In this document: positions 10,295-21,261 of the stretch, one piece after another | Position numbering within the stretch: the stretch's first letter is position 1 | Layout: each line of letters starts with the position of its first letter | Assembly (NCBI RefSeq): GCF_000143415.4 | Contig: NW_003314286.1 | Span: 1,962,082 to 2,002,060, forward strand | Length of the DNA: 39,979 nt | Direction: 5' to 3' | DNA from: Selaginella moellendorffii | Lineage: Eukaryota > Streptophyta > Lycopodiopsida > Selaginellales > Selaginellaceae | Position numbers and translations under genes: made by a program | The notes under the pieces: generated by a model | Told to the model about the DNA's origin: nothing | Seen by the model: the letters and a program-made list of their open reading frames with translations, nothing else | The model's database searches: none

Positions 10295-11789
10295 TGTAAG
10301 TGATTAATTTTTCCATTCTACTTTAGTCACTTAACCACACCTCCGACCACTTGGAGGAGTCTCATTCACAACCTCCATAAGTCCAATTCAGGATTTGGGA
10401 CTTGCTAGCCCCAAGAATGGCATCCATGCCACTCCACCCTTGCACCTGGTCCAAGTGCTCCATGTGTCCGATCCCATGATCGACACTCAAAGGTACCACC
10501 GACATAGCAGCCTGTTACGCAAAGGCCATGCCCAATCACCTTTGCTGCACTGGTAGTCCAATACCACTTGCAACATAGTCTTGTCTCTCCAAAACTGGGC
10601 TAACCATCCGTGAGTGGTCATCCTAGATTCACTCCTTAGCATCCTTAGGATGCCCACCAATAAGGGGAATAGCCTTCCCCAATATCCCTCTGTCTGTCCC
10701 CACTAAGTCCCTTTCTACCCTTGGCCGTGTTTGCCAACACTGCCACTGGATCGAGGCCCACAGGCCTAACCACTAAGTCCCATGGTCCTCTGGGACTTCC
10801 TCACCACCTGACCGTATCCTTGGCCACCACACCAAAGGATTGTTCCTTTTCCTTTCCACAGTCTGGGACCTTGGGACAACACTTCGGAACACCGTGGCCT
10901 TACGCGAGCCACCTAGGTATTCTCCCCGCCTTCCGCCTTTGGGTGCTCTAGCCATGGGCTTAGAGCGAGGTTCCGTTGAGCCACGCCTGGTATCCAAGTA
11001 GGTAGTGCCACCCACACTTGGACTGGGAGCATCGGCTAGTCGATCTCCCAGGGGAACTAGAGCCGGCTCTTGAACACTTCACCAAGCTACCCCGCTTGTC
11101 GATCCGTATTCACTCTAGTCTTAGACTTCCCAGTGGTCAGTTCATCACCCAACACTGGTCTGGCCTTCCTGGGCCAAACTGGCCTTTCCTGGCCAAACTA
11201 GCTCCACTGCAGTCTTCTCCCTTACTATACTTTTGGAGCTCACTAAACCCCCCAGGGTCTAGGAGACGAACGCTTTAGGCTTTCACCCTCTCAGACTCAG
11301 ACTCAGACTCGGACTCGGACTCGGACTGGGGTTGGAGCTCGGGCTCGGGCTCAGGCTCAGCCTCGGCCTCGGCCTCGGCCTTGGTCTCGCCTCAGTCTCA
11401 GTCTCGGTCTCAGTCTCGGTCTCGGTCTCGACCTCGGACTCCATCTCTGGTCTTTCTCGGATTCCATCTCGGATTCCATCTCATGTCCATCTCGGACTCC
11501 GTCTTGGTCCATCTCGGACTCCATCTCGGACTCCAACTCGGGTCCATCTCGGACACTTCCACGTGTTATGTGTTGGTCCTTTTGGGTCCCTTTTTTTTTG
11601 GAGCCTCGCTTGTTGCTCGCTTCGTGCTTGTTCCTCGAGCACTTTGTTGGGAGTTCCACTCCCGCTCTCGACCTTTCAAGTCGGAGCTTTTAGTCCAAAC
11701 GTGTTACGCTTGTTTGGCTTTCGATTCAGCCACTACCACGTGGCACCCTTTTGGCTCCACTTTGGGGCCTAGGGATTTTGTGTCTCACA
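10295..11789 (-). repeat. 3' LTR of family 2 minus-strand copy
   Basis: On the minus strand it begins TGTGAGACACAAAATCC after the polypurine tract and ends TCACTTACA. It contains the tandem array (about 11290-11560 on this strand) and the core box with TATAGTA and GGGTGAAAG (about 11218-11300). Long open frames inside it come from the array and are not genes. Confidence 0.9.
11290..11560 (-). repeat. Degenerate hexamer/dodecamer array in LTR
   Basis: On the minus strand this is made of 12-bp GATGGAGTCCGA-type units followed by 6-bp GAGACC and GAGTCC units, with many point variants. It is shorter than in the partner LTR (16805-17275). Confidence 0.85.
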
Positions 11790-11830
11790 ACTCCACCACC
11801 CATATACGAAGTTCGATGTCCTCATCGAAC
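11790..11830 (-). other. Polypurine tract and upstream hairpin
   Basis: Minus-strand reading: an 8-bp stem GTTCGATG / CATCGAAC with an AGGA loop (11811-11830), a few bases, then ATGGGTGGTGGAGT against the LTR start. It is the same arrangement as at 29429-29469, and at 21221-21261 in the autonomous element with a paired base change. Confidence 0.75.
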
Positions 11831-14800
11831 GGTAAACCCTTTTATAAAGTAAAGTAGGTATTACCATTTCCATCCTTGGCACCTAGCCAATATTTGTCTA
11901 TGGTTTGACCCCGAAGGCTCACCATGCCCTGTCCATCCTCTAAGGAGCATAGTCTCTCCAACATAGAGACTCACCCGACCACCTAAGGTGGTTTGCTCAC
12001 TTTTATTGGTTTAGTTCTTGCTAAACCCGTTAGAGACACCCTCTCTAACTCAATTCCACTACTCATTTTCGAGTAGTCTCAGATTCCATTGACATAACCT
12101 CTGCACTTTGGAACTTTTAATTTTGACTTCTCCGAGTCAATTTCCTAGGTGTCTCTGACACCTTACGTTGCACATGGTGCAACTCCACTTCCCTATCTTA
12201 GGAAGTTCTTTACTTGAGGGTACCATCATCCTCTCTTCGATATCATGCCACCTTTGGGCACTAAGTTCCAATTATCATAATTGGTGATAGGGCTGCCCAC
12301 GGCCTTATTATTTGGCTACCTTACCGCTCCCCCCTTTTGAGCATCCACTTTCGCCAAATCGGGGCAGTTGGGAATCCATCCTTGGGGAAACATTGCCTTT
12401 CCCACAATCTATTAGCACCTAACACATTAGTGTTCTAACTTTGCCATTTGGATTCTTTCCCATGATTCCCATGGCTCTTTTCTTAGCCACTAGTCTTTTG
12501 CTCCTATCCTTGATTGTTGCACTCAGCAACATAGGATCGCTACCTCCATTTTTTAAGTTTCTTTTCGGTTCCATAGCAAACACTTTGCTTTGCCAAGTCC
12601 AGAGGGTGTTCACCCCTAATACGTCTCTTTAACATTTTATGTCGTGGGCTCTATCCATGGCCCAACTTTTTGAGACCTTCCCTTGGATCTCTTATAAAGA
12701 CTACTTTCCTTGGACTTACTATGCCATAGCATTGACATATCTCCTTTCCCTTAGGTGTTCTTCCCACTTGGTCACCTCGATCAAGCCACACCTTTATCAA
12801 TAGTTCAAATCAACACTTTAAACTAAGAATCATATTCCTTAACCCAAACAAAGACTTTGTCCTTGTTTAGCCATAAAATCACCTAGTGATCTCATCTTGA
12901 CCCCTTAATAGGCCTATCAATAGGAACTAGGTCTTCCAGACCCTTCTAAGTTGTTGACTATGACCCCGGGGGCATCCCCCACACTTGGCGGTGCGCCCAA
13001 GCCAGCCCTTTTGGCCAAGGATCCATAGCAACTGAGACTTGGGTGTCCCCATCTCATTTACCACGTCCTTGGTGCCCTTTGCACCAAAGTGTTCAAGTTA
13101 GATATGCCGAGTTTTCACTCTAAGCAATCTAACCGTGCATCACGACTTCGAGGCATCCCTCGCTTGGCGGTGTGCCCAAACCTGAGAGTCCATGACCACT
13201 GAAATATGAGTGTTCTTATATTCCAAACCATCACCATGCCCTAGTGATTTGGGACTCGAACCCAAGCACTAGAGGGTTGGGACTCGAACCCAACCTCCGT
13301 ATATGCATCTACGGACGGCATCACCCTAGATGCCTGGCGTGACTCCCCACACCGGTGCACCAACTTATACTTAAAGCGCACTATAGATCACAGCTTAGGA
13401 ACCTAGTTCCTCTGCACTGCCAAGTCCTCTCACTTGATAAGTCTGTGATCATGCATGGACTCCTCCATGCTCGGCCCCATGGGCCACCCCTTTGAAGTTA
13501 GCACTTTTAACTAGGGGATTTGTTCCCCTAACTTGCCAATCTCACTTAGCAAGTCATCCGGCCATCGTAACATGGTTCATGCATAAGCGTGAAAGTCCTT
13601 AATCATTGACTTTCGTTCAAAGCCCTCTCTTTGAACACTTGGGAACTACTTCCCCAACCTTGATAGTCTCGCCTCATGGCCAACTTCAAGACCACGCTTC
13701 TGCTATGCCAGAACCATTTATACTTGGCTTTCTAAGTACTTATCTACCTAGAATTGTCTTTGGGAACCTTCAAGGAACTCTGTTCCTTAGCTTGCTAAGG
13801 CTTCTCCTTTGCAAGCTCTCTACTCACCACATGGTCTAACATGGATAATTCCACATTTTAGACTCTCCATGGCATTGCGGTTGCTAGTAGTAATATCCTT
13901 GAGCACTCTCTTGATTCTCCACTCCCAACTTGCATAACCACTGTTGGTTATGCCCTTCGATTTCTATGGTTCCATTCCATCCCAATATTACTTGCCCTTT
14001 GGCCTCATATGTTTCCCTTGGTTATTCTCCTCTAGACTAGGACGATAGCTTTGCACTTTTTACCATGCCTTAGCAAGTATTCATAGGGATGAACTTACCC
14101 AATAGCTTAGGGATTGGTTCCTCAATCTGACCATGCTCACCTTATAATCCCACACACCGGGATTTACGTTGTTACTTATAGGCCTCTATATGCCCATCAC
14201 TAGCTTTGCCAAAATCCCATTTTTGGCTTTGTCCAAATCGGGTAGACGGATTTCTCCCATCTTCAGAAACTTGAACATTTGGATAGCACCTCCTATCCAT
14301 CATTCGCTAAGGACTTAGTCTCTTGGGCCTTATCTAATGCCCTTGCGACACCAAACACCACTTCCTAGTGTTTTCAGAGTGTTTGAGTGTCCCAATGATG
14401 GCCTTTTTTGGCAATGAGCATTCCCTTTACGACATTGACTTACTATTTCACAACATAAGCAATTTCTCCCCCATAAGGGTATATCTAAATTCCTTATCCC
14501 CATAAAAAGTCTTAGGTAGATACCTTTTACCAATTTAATCAATTATTTCGCACATTTTGCTTAGTTGCCTCATAGTTATCAAGTCCTACAACTCATTGCT
14601 AGTGCTCTCACACCTCCATCATTATTTGGGTCACCACACTCTAACCACATGCCTTCCAGCTTAGGCTATGCCATTCCCATTTCCGTTGGGATTCTCTTGG
14701 CAAAGGGTTCTTATAAACCCACCAATATAACCTCAAGGTATCTCTCCTTGGCACATTTGGTGTCTCCACACCATTGGCCCCACAACCCTATCCTTATGAC

Positions 14801-15796
14801 ACTACTTTTAGTGTCTAGGTCTTTGCCAAGACCAATATGGTTGTTCCTCATGCTAACTATCCGTTAGCATCGCACCATAGTGTTTGCACCCAACTCTGGG
14901 CCAAAGTTGCTTTTTTTTGGGAACATCTTTCCCACAACTTTAGTATGGCACATTTTGCCATAAATGAGATACTTACTATTCTCATACTTGGATCTTATAT
15001 TCCTCCCCATACCTCATGGGGCACCATACACCTTAGTCCAAATGCTTCAATCAATCTCTTAGGACCATTCCATGACTCCACTTGAGTCATATAGCATTTT
15101 GGACTTTGCAAATCCAACAACCTGCAAGGTCTTAGTCTTTGAGATGCCAATTTGCTAGAGTACAACTTCTTGTATTCATGTCCTACTCACAAAGACTATC
15201 TTTGCAAGTGTTACTCCGACACTTGATGATTTTCTTGGGGTTAACCTTTGCCCCTTAGGACTACTTGTCCATGTGATGAAAATAGCAACTCATCTTTAAG
15301 TACACCCCCAACTCCTTGGGTTGTTCCAGCATTTATTAGAGGTAGCGCCGGCTACCATTTCAAGGACTGGTGTCCTCTTTTATATTTGACCTCTTACGGT
15401 CAACAATTCCGGTCTCAAATTTATGAGTACTAGCCTCAACCATATAAGGGTAATTTTGTGACTCCTTTATTGTTTTGGAGTTTGCATCTTTCCTGTGATC
15501 CCAACTTTAGTTGTTTACCACAACTACATTAGCTCGTTTTCTACGTCAAACTCTCATCTGGATCACATTCTCGGCTCTCTGAGGAAACCTTTATACTGTT
15601 CCCAAGATCCCAAAGTTGTTCCCTTACTGGCCCTTTTCCATCCACCATATCGTGCACAAGTTCACGCATGAACTTGAGTGGAGAGCCATGTCCTCTCGAC
15701 ATGCTACTCCTCGAGGATAGGTCCATATCTAGGACCTTCCAAATCCAATACAAGTGGTGATATACTTGGCCACCAATAAGAGTCAGACTGAGGAAC
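11831..15796 (-). other. Non-coding interior of family 2 minus-strand copy
   Basis: About 4 kb that aligns in reverse with 25461-29428. No gag or pol motifs; the open frames are short and scattered. It holds the tRNA-like module (GGGACTCGAACCCAA boxes near 13252-13302) and two copies of a CTTGGCGGTG-containing segment (about 12984 and 13163), a module shared with the chromovirus 3' UTR. Confidence 0.8.
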
Positions 15797-15809
15797 AGCT
15801 CCGATACCA
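15797..15809 (-). other. Primer binding site of family 2 minus-strand copy
   Basis: AGCTCCGATACCA is the reverse of TGGTATCGGAGCT, identical to the primer binding site of the plus-strand chromovirus (8808) and the family 2 plus copy (25448). It lies 3 bases from the LTR at 15813. Confidence 0.85.
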
Positions 15810-15812
15810 AAT

Positions 15813-17514
15813 TGTAAGCGACTAATTTTTCCATTCTACTTTAGTCACTTAACCACACCTCCAACCACTTGGAGGAGTCTCATTCACAACCTCCATAAGT
15901 CCAATTCAGGACTTGGGACTTGCTAGCCCCAAGAATGGCATCCATGCCACTCCACCCTTGCACCTGGTCCAAGTGCTCCACGTGTTCGATCCCATGACCG
16001 ACACTCAAAGGTACCACCGACATAGCAGCTTGTTACACGAAGGCCATGCCCAATCACCTTTGCTGCACTAGTAGTCCAATACCACTTGCAACACAGTCTT
16101 GTCTCTCCAAGACTGGGCCAACCATTCGTGAGTGGTCATCCCAAATCCACTCCTTAGCATCCTTAGGATGCCCACCGACAAGGGGAACAGCCTTCCCCAA
16201 TATCCCTCTGTCTATCCCCACTAAGTCCCTTTCTGCCCTTGGCCATGTTTGCCAACACTGCCATTGGATCGAGGCCCACAGGCCTGACCACTAAGTCCCA
16301 TGGTCCTCTGGGACTTCCTCACCACGTGACTGTATCCTTGGCCACCACACCAAAGGATTGTTCCTTTTCCTTTCCACAGTCTGGGACCTTGGGACAACAC
16401 TTCGGAACACCGTGGCCTTACACGAGCCACCTGGGTACTCTCCCTGCCTTCCACCTTTGGGTGCTCTAGCCATGGGCTTAGAGCGAGGTTCCATTGAGCC
16501 ACACTTGGTATCCAAGTAGGTAGTGCCACCCACACTTGGACTGGGAGCATCGGCCAGTTGATCTCCCGGGGGAACTAGAGTTGGCTCTTGAACACTTCAC
16601 CAAGCTACCCCGCTTGTCGGTCCGTATTCACTCTAGTTTTGGACTTCCCAGTGGTCAGTTCATCACCCAACACTGGGTCTGGCCTTCCTGGGCCAAACTG
16701 GCCTTTCCTGGCCAAACTGGCTCCATTGTAGTCCTCCCCCTTACTATACTTTTGGAGCTCACCAAACCCCCCAGGGTCTGGGAGACGAACGCTTTAGGCT
16801 TTTACCCTCTCAGACTCGAACTCGGACTCGGACTCGGACTCAAACTCGGACTTGGACTCAGACTCGGGCTCGGTCTCGGCCTCCGCCTCAGTCTCGATCC
16901 TGGTCTCGGTCTCGGTCTCGATCTCGGTCTCAACCTCGGACTCCATCTCTGGTCCTTCTTGGACTCCATCTCGGATTCCATCTCGTGTCCATCTCGGACT
17001 CCATCTCGGACTCTGTCTCGGTCCATTTCAGACTCCATCTCGGACTCCATCTCGGACTCCACTTCGGACTCCATCTTGGACTCCATCTTGGACTCCACCT
17101 CGGACTCCATCTCGGACTCCGTCTCGGTCCATCTCGGACTCCACCTTGGACTCCACCTTGGACTCCACCTCGGACTCCACCTCGGACTCCACCTCGGACT
17201 TCGTCTCGGTCCATCTCAGACTCCGTCTTGGTCCATCTCGGACTCCATCTCGGACTCCAACTCGGGTCCATCTCGGACACTTCCACGTGTCATGTGTTGG
17301 TCCTTTTGGGTCCCTTTTTTTTTTGGAGCCTCGCTTATTGCTCGCTTCGTGCTTGTTCCTCGAGCACTTTGTTGGGAGTTCCACTCCCGATCTCGACCTT
17401 TCAAATCGGAGCTTTTAGTCCAAACGTGTTACGCTCGTTTGGCTTTCGATTCGGCCACTACCACGTGGCACCCTTCTGGCTCCACTTTGGGGCCTAGGGA
17501 ATTTGTGTCTCACA
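15813..17514 (-). repeat. 5' LTR of family 2 minus-strand copy
   Basis: Partner of 10295-11789, with TGTGAGACACAAATTCC at its minus-strand start and CGCTTACA at its end. It is followed on the plus strand by GTAGC (17515-17519). It is about 200 bp longer than its partner, mainly because the internal array (16805-17275) is longer. Confidence 0.9.
16805..17275 (-). repeat. Degenerate hexamer/dodecamer array in LTR
   Basis: Minus-strand units of 12 bp (GATGGAGTCCGA type) and 6 bp (GAGACC, GAGTCC). All unit lengths are multiples of 3, so several frames on both strands stay open. One of these frames runs by chance into the chromovirus pol frame and makes a spurious 450-codon ORF (16536-17888). Confidence 0.85.
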
Positions 17515-19961
17515 GTAGCCAAAGCACCGATGAGGTACTTCGACAAGCGAGAGTCGAAGTAGGGACTTGGAAGGTGGACATGGATTTCATCGTGTTGGAC
17601 ATGGCAGGATTTGACGTGATCTTTGGAATGGATTGGTTCAATCGGTTCATAGTAGCCCTGCATGGACAAGGTAGAAACCTTGTGGTACTGGCGAATGCCC
17701 AAGGAAGAAGATCTAGGGTGGAGGCCCAGGATCTAAAGGTAGGGCAAAGCAAGGCCAAAGATTATTGCCTAAACCTGGTGTCCACGAGAAGACAACTCAC
17801 TAAAGGAACTAAGGTAACCTTTTTGTGCTTGCTCTCGGTGAAGAGTGACAAAAAGACAGGAACGGAAGAAGTACCTTTAGTGATCTAGCGGGTGTTGGAC
17901 CGATTCCAGGATACCATGCCGGAGGAGCTACCGGCGGGGTTGCCCCCCGCACGACCGATAGAACATAAGATTGAGTTGGTCGAGGGTGCTGAGGCGGTGA
18001 TTTGTCCCCTCTATCGTTTGAACGAAAAAGAACTCAAGGAGTTCAAGTGCCAACTAGAGGAGTTGGTGGACAAATGGTATGTTAGGTTGAGCAAGTCGCC
18101 GTATAGGGCGCCGGTGTTATTTGTGAAAAAGAAACATGGATCTATGCGCATGTGCATAGAGTACTGGTTGCTCAACAAGTATACAAAGAAGAACAAGTAC
18201 CCTTTGCCCAGGATTGAGGACCTGTTTGATAAGTTGGGAAAGGCAAAATACTTCTCGAGGATTGACCTAAGGTCAGAATACTACCAAATCAGGGTAGCCG
18301 AGGAAGATGTCGAGAAGACAACTTGTCGAACAAGGTATAGGAGCTTTGAGTTTCTGGTGATGCCCTTTGGGTTGTGCAATGCGCCGGCAACATTTTCAGC
18401 GTTGATGAACCATATCTTTGTACCCTATCTGGATCACTTCGTGGTCGTCTATATTGACGACATCCTGATCTATAGCGAGACACTAGAGGAGCATGCCAAA
18501 CACTTGGCGAAGGTGTTTGAGAAACTAAGGAACACAAACTGTATGCTAAAGAGAGTAAATGTGACTTTTCTCAACAAGAGGTAAAGTTTCTCGGGCATGT
18601 GGTGGGCCAGGACGGGCTCAAGGTGGACCCGGAGAAGGTCCAAGCGATCCAGGAACGGGAGCGACCATCGAATGTACATGAGTTCAGGGCGTTTTTGGGG
18701 CTATGCAACTACTACTGAAAGTTTATTAGACACTATTCGAGAGTAGCCTTGCCCTTAATGGACCAAACAGGAAAAGGGAAGATGGTATGGACAGCGGAAT
18801 GCGAAGTGGCATTCGTCCACCTCAAAGGAAAGTTGAGGAAGGCTCCCGTGTTGGCATTACCAGACTTTGGTAAGGACTTTGAGGTAGAAATGGATGCTTC
18901 GGACTTTGCATTGGGCGCAGTTTTGAAGCAAGACAACTATGCAGTAGCGTTCTTCTCGAAGAAGTTGGACAAGGCTCAAAGGAAGTGGCCTGCCCATGAG
19001 AAGGAATTGTTTGCGGTGGTCAAGGCGCTCAAGGAGTGGCAACACTACCTTGGGAGACACTTCAAGGTTTACACGGACAATGTGGCAACGAAACACTTCT
19101 TGTCACAACCCGACATGAGAGGGAAATAGGGTCGGTGGGCCAATGCCTTGGCCGAGTTTGATTGCGAGATTCTGTACAAGCCTGGGAAAAGCAACATCGT
19201 GGCAGATGCACTGAGTCAAAAAGCGAGCTTGAAGTTGGCGATATCCAGTGCGACAGCAACCTTTTGGGACGATGTGCGGACAACATATGAGAACGATGGT
19301 CTAGCACAAGAAGTGTTGCTAAGGAATCTAGAGGCAAGGGAAGCTCACCAGAGAAGTGAGCTACCAACGGAAGAGAAAACGGGCTATGCGGAACGCAACG
19401 GACTCATCTATTTCAAGCAAACAAGGGTGTATGTTCCAGAAGGGGAACTAAGGAAGGTGGCCTTAGAAGAGTGTCATGATAGACCTCTTGCGGGACACGG
19501 CGGAGTGCCCTAGACGATGGGCTTACTCAAGAGGAAGTACCATTGGCCAGATATGGCTAAGGACATCCAAGACTATGTAAAGACATGTCCAACATGTCAG
19601 TAGGTCAAAGCCGTGACTAAGGCTAGTGGGGGCTTGTTGCAAAGCATCCCAATTTCAGATCGTCCGTGGAAATGTCTTACGATGGACTTCATTACGGGAC
19701 TCCCCCCAAGCGAGGGGTTTGATGCGATATTCGTAGTGGTGGATTGATTTTCGAAAATGGCACATTTCATGCCCACCACAACGGAAGTGGATGCGGAAGG
19801 TGTGGCGAAGCTATTCTTCAAACAAGTGGTTCGAGTGCGGGGAAGGCCGGAAGAGATTATCTCAGATCGAGATAAGATCTTCACTTGTAGGTTCTGGAGG
19901 ACTCTCTTGGAACAGTATTGCACCAAGTTGAAATTCAGCACAGCCTATCACCCACAGACAG

Positions 19962-20008
19962 GTATTGGGTATTAAGTCAAGTCTGATGGCACTAACACTT
20001 CTTGACAG
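19962..20008 (+). other. 47-bp GT-AG intron in integrase
   Basis: It lies between the HPQT codons and GQTERVN, in the middle of a normally unbroken integrase motif. It starts GTATTG and ends CTAACACTTCTTGACAG, with a branch-point-like CTAAC about 14 bases before the AG. Its 47-bp length is not a multiple of 3, and it contains TAA, so it must be removed for integrase to be made. A 47-bp relative sits at the same codon in the minus-strand element (22680-22726). Confidence 0.85.
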
Positions 20009-20426
20009 ACGGACAAACGGAAAGGGTGAATAGGCAGCTGGAGGATTATTTGCGATGCTATGTCTCAGGAGACCAGACCAATTGGGTAAGTCATTTGGGA
20101 CTTGCGAAAATATATTATAACAACTCATCACATTCGAGTATCGGGGTGAGTCCATGGGAAGTCATCAATGGGCGAGCTATTGAAGGTCTTGTGGAACTCG
20201 GCATGGCCGAGTATCATGGAAAGCTACCCGCAATAGAGGCATTCACGGTGGAAAGACTCGACATTTGGAATCTAGTGAGGGATTCCTTGGAACAAGCTCA
20301 ATAAAGGCAAACCAAGTACACAAATCAGAAGCGCCGGGACGTAGAGTTCCAAGCTGGGGAGAAGGTGTGGCTGAACACCAAGAACCTCAAGCTACCACGT
20401 GGGATCAGCCAAAAGTTGACCCAAAG

Positions 20427-20478
20427 GTAAAAATGCATATATTCCTATAAATGAATTGATCTTGAGTTCCTTAAGCAG
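20427..20478 (+). other. 52-bp GT-AG intron before the GPY module
   Basis: It splits the AGG codon of the QRFAGPY segment. It starts GTAAAAATGC and ends TCCTTAAGCAG. Removing 52 bp restores the frame. The minus-strand relative keeps a version at the same place (about 8516-8567) with damaged splice sites. Confidence 0.82.
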
Positions 20479-20860
20479 GTTCGCGGGGCCTTACGAGATT
20501 GAGGCACGACTCGGTAAAGTGGCTTACCGATTCCAACTTCCTCGAGAGATGGGGAAGATGCACCCAGTGTTCCACGTGAACTTACTCAAGCCATACTTTG
20601 AGGATCCGCTTCGCAAGGACCAAGTAGGACCTTTACCTGAGGTTATCTAAGGGGAAGAGGAATACAAAGTCGAGGCCATGCTCAATGTGCGCAAGAGCAA
20701 GTGACAAGGACGCGAGGTGAGAGAGTTCCATGTGAAGTGGAAAGGATTTCCACACTGCGAAGCAACATGGGAACCGGAGGAGAACCTAGCGAATGTGCGA
20801 TATCTAGTGAAGGAATTTCTGCAAGGCAGAACTCTATATACTTATGCAAAGTTTAATTAA

Positions 20861-21220
20861 AGTATCAATTTGTGAAGTTGAGCACTGGCATATGTTGGGA
20901 CCCGAAGGCGCGCCGAAGGTAAGCTAATTAGCATGGGTTAGCTAGGTCGACCAGGCATAGGGCACTACACCCGACTCCCCGCGGGGATGTCAAATTCGTA
21001 GACGTATTCTACGGAGGTTGGGTTCGAGTCCCAACCCCCTAGTAAAGCAAGGCTAGGTTCAAGTCCCAACCCTATACTAGGGCATGGTGAGATGAGGAGT
21101 GTAGGGACACCTATACTCCGTTGTCATGGGCTCTTGGCCGGGGAGGCTAACTTAGGCACACTGCTAAGTGAGGGGATGTCCCCGGAGACATGGTCAACAA
21201 GTTGTAAGATAAAAGGAGAC
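20861..21220 (+). other. Chromovirus 3' UTR with tRNA-like module
   Basis: Non-coding. It holds a GGCGCGCC site (about 20909-20916) and GGTTGGGTTCGAGTCCCAACC (about 21017-21037), which looks like a tRNA T-arm and stem, followed by a second GGTTCAAGTCCCAACC (about 21056-21071), and then a segment with CTTGGCCGGGGAGGCTAAC and CACACTGCTAAGTG. The same order of motifs occurs in the interior of non-autonomous family 2 (27985-28150). Confidence 0.7.
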
Positions 21221-21261
21221 GTTCAATAAGGGCATTGAACTTCTTCTATGGGTGGTGGAGT
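21221..21261 (+). other. Hairpin and polypurine tract of the chromovirus
   Basis: GTTCAAT / ATTGAAC stem with a six-base loop (21221-21240), then CTATGGGTGGTGGAGT against the 3' LTR start. Compared with 29429-29469, one G-C pair of the stem has become A-T on both sides, which supports a conserved RNA structure. Confidence 0.75.

Larger units (their letters stand above)
10295..17514 (-). mobile_element. Non-autonomous LTR retrotransposon (family 2), minus strand
   Basis: Complete element flanked by the duplication GTAGC (10290-10294 and 17515-17519), inserted in the protease codons of the plus-strand chromovirus. Read on the minus strand: LTR 17514-15813, primer binding site 15809-15797, internal region, hairpin and polypurine tract 11830-11790, LTR 11789-10295. 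The interior has no gag or pol frame. Both LTRs hold degenerate tandem arrays whose length differs (LTRs of 1495 and 1702 bp). Confidence 0.93.
17520..20860 (+). pseudogene. gag-pol (3' part): Chromovirus pol: protease end, RT, RNase H, integrase, chromodomain
   Basis: Continues the gag frame in register. Protease end with VIFGMDWF (about 17620); reverse transcriptase with the catalytic YIDDILIYS (about 18450); RNase H with MDASDFALGAVLKQ (about 18890) and a YTDN motif (about 19070); integrase zinc finger H-H-C-C (about 19470-19600), core with D near MDFITGLP (19683) and IISDRDKIF (19857) and E in the GQTERVN segment (20011-20030); GPY module FAGPYEIEARLG (about 20479); chromodomain with HVKWKGFPHCEATWEPEENL (20731-20790); final TAA 20858. 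Decay: TAG at 17886, 19127, 19511 and 19601; TAA at 20302 and 20648; TGA at 18716, 19745 and 20702; a 1-bp deletion near 18531. Removing two GT-AG introns (19962-20008 and 20427-20478) restores the reading frame each time. The chromodomain marks it as a chromovirus. Confidence 0.93.

Noticed and set aside
10721-10951. Recurring 76-codon frame found again at 16239 and 30832
   Set aside because: It recurs because the LTR recurs; the frame is broken or altered in the other LTR copies and has no recognisable domain.
16536-17888. A 450-codon open frame
   Set aside because: It joins LTR array sequence to the chromovirus protease by chance, across the border at 17514 and the GTAGC duplication. No single gene has this content.
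8864-20860. A changed genetic code with TAG and TAA read as glutamine
   Set aside because: Ten of the stops would fit, but three TGA codons stand at Arg positions and the pol frame ends at TAA. C-to-T decay explains all of them with one cause.
21017-21071. tRNA genes
   Set aside because: Only the T-arm-like box is convincing. I could not build an acceptor stem, D-arm and anticodon arm around it, and the boxes recur inside retrotransposon UTRs.
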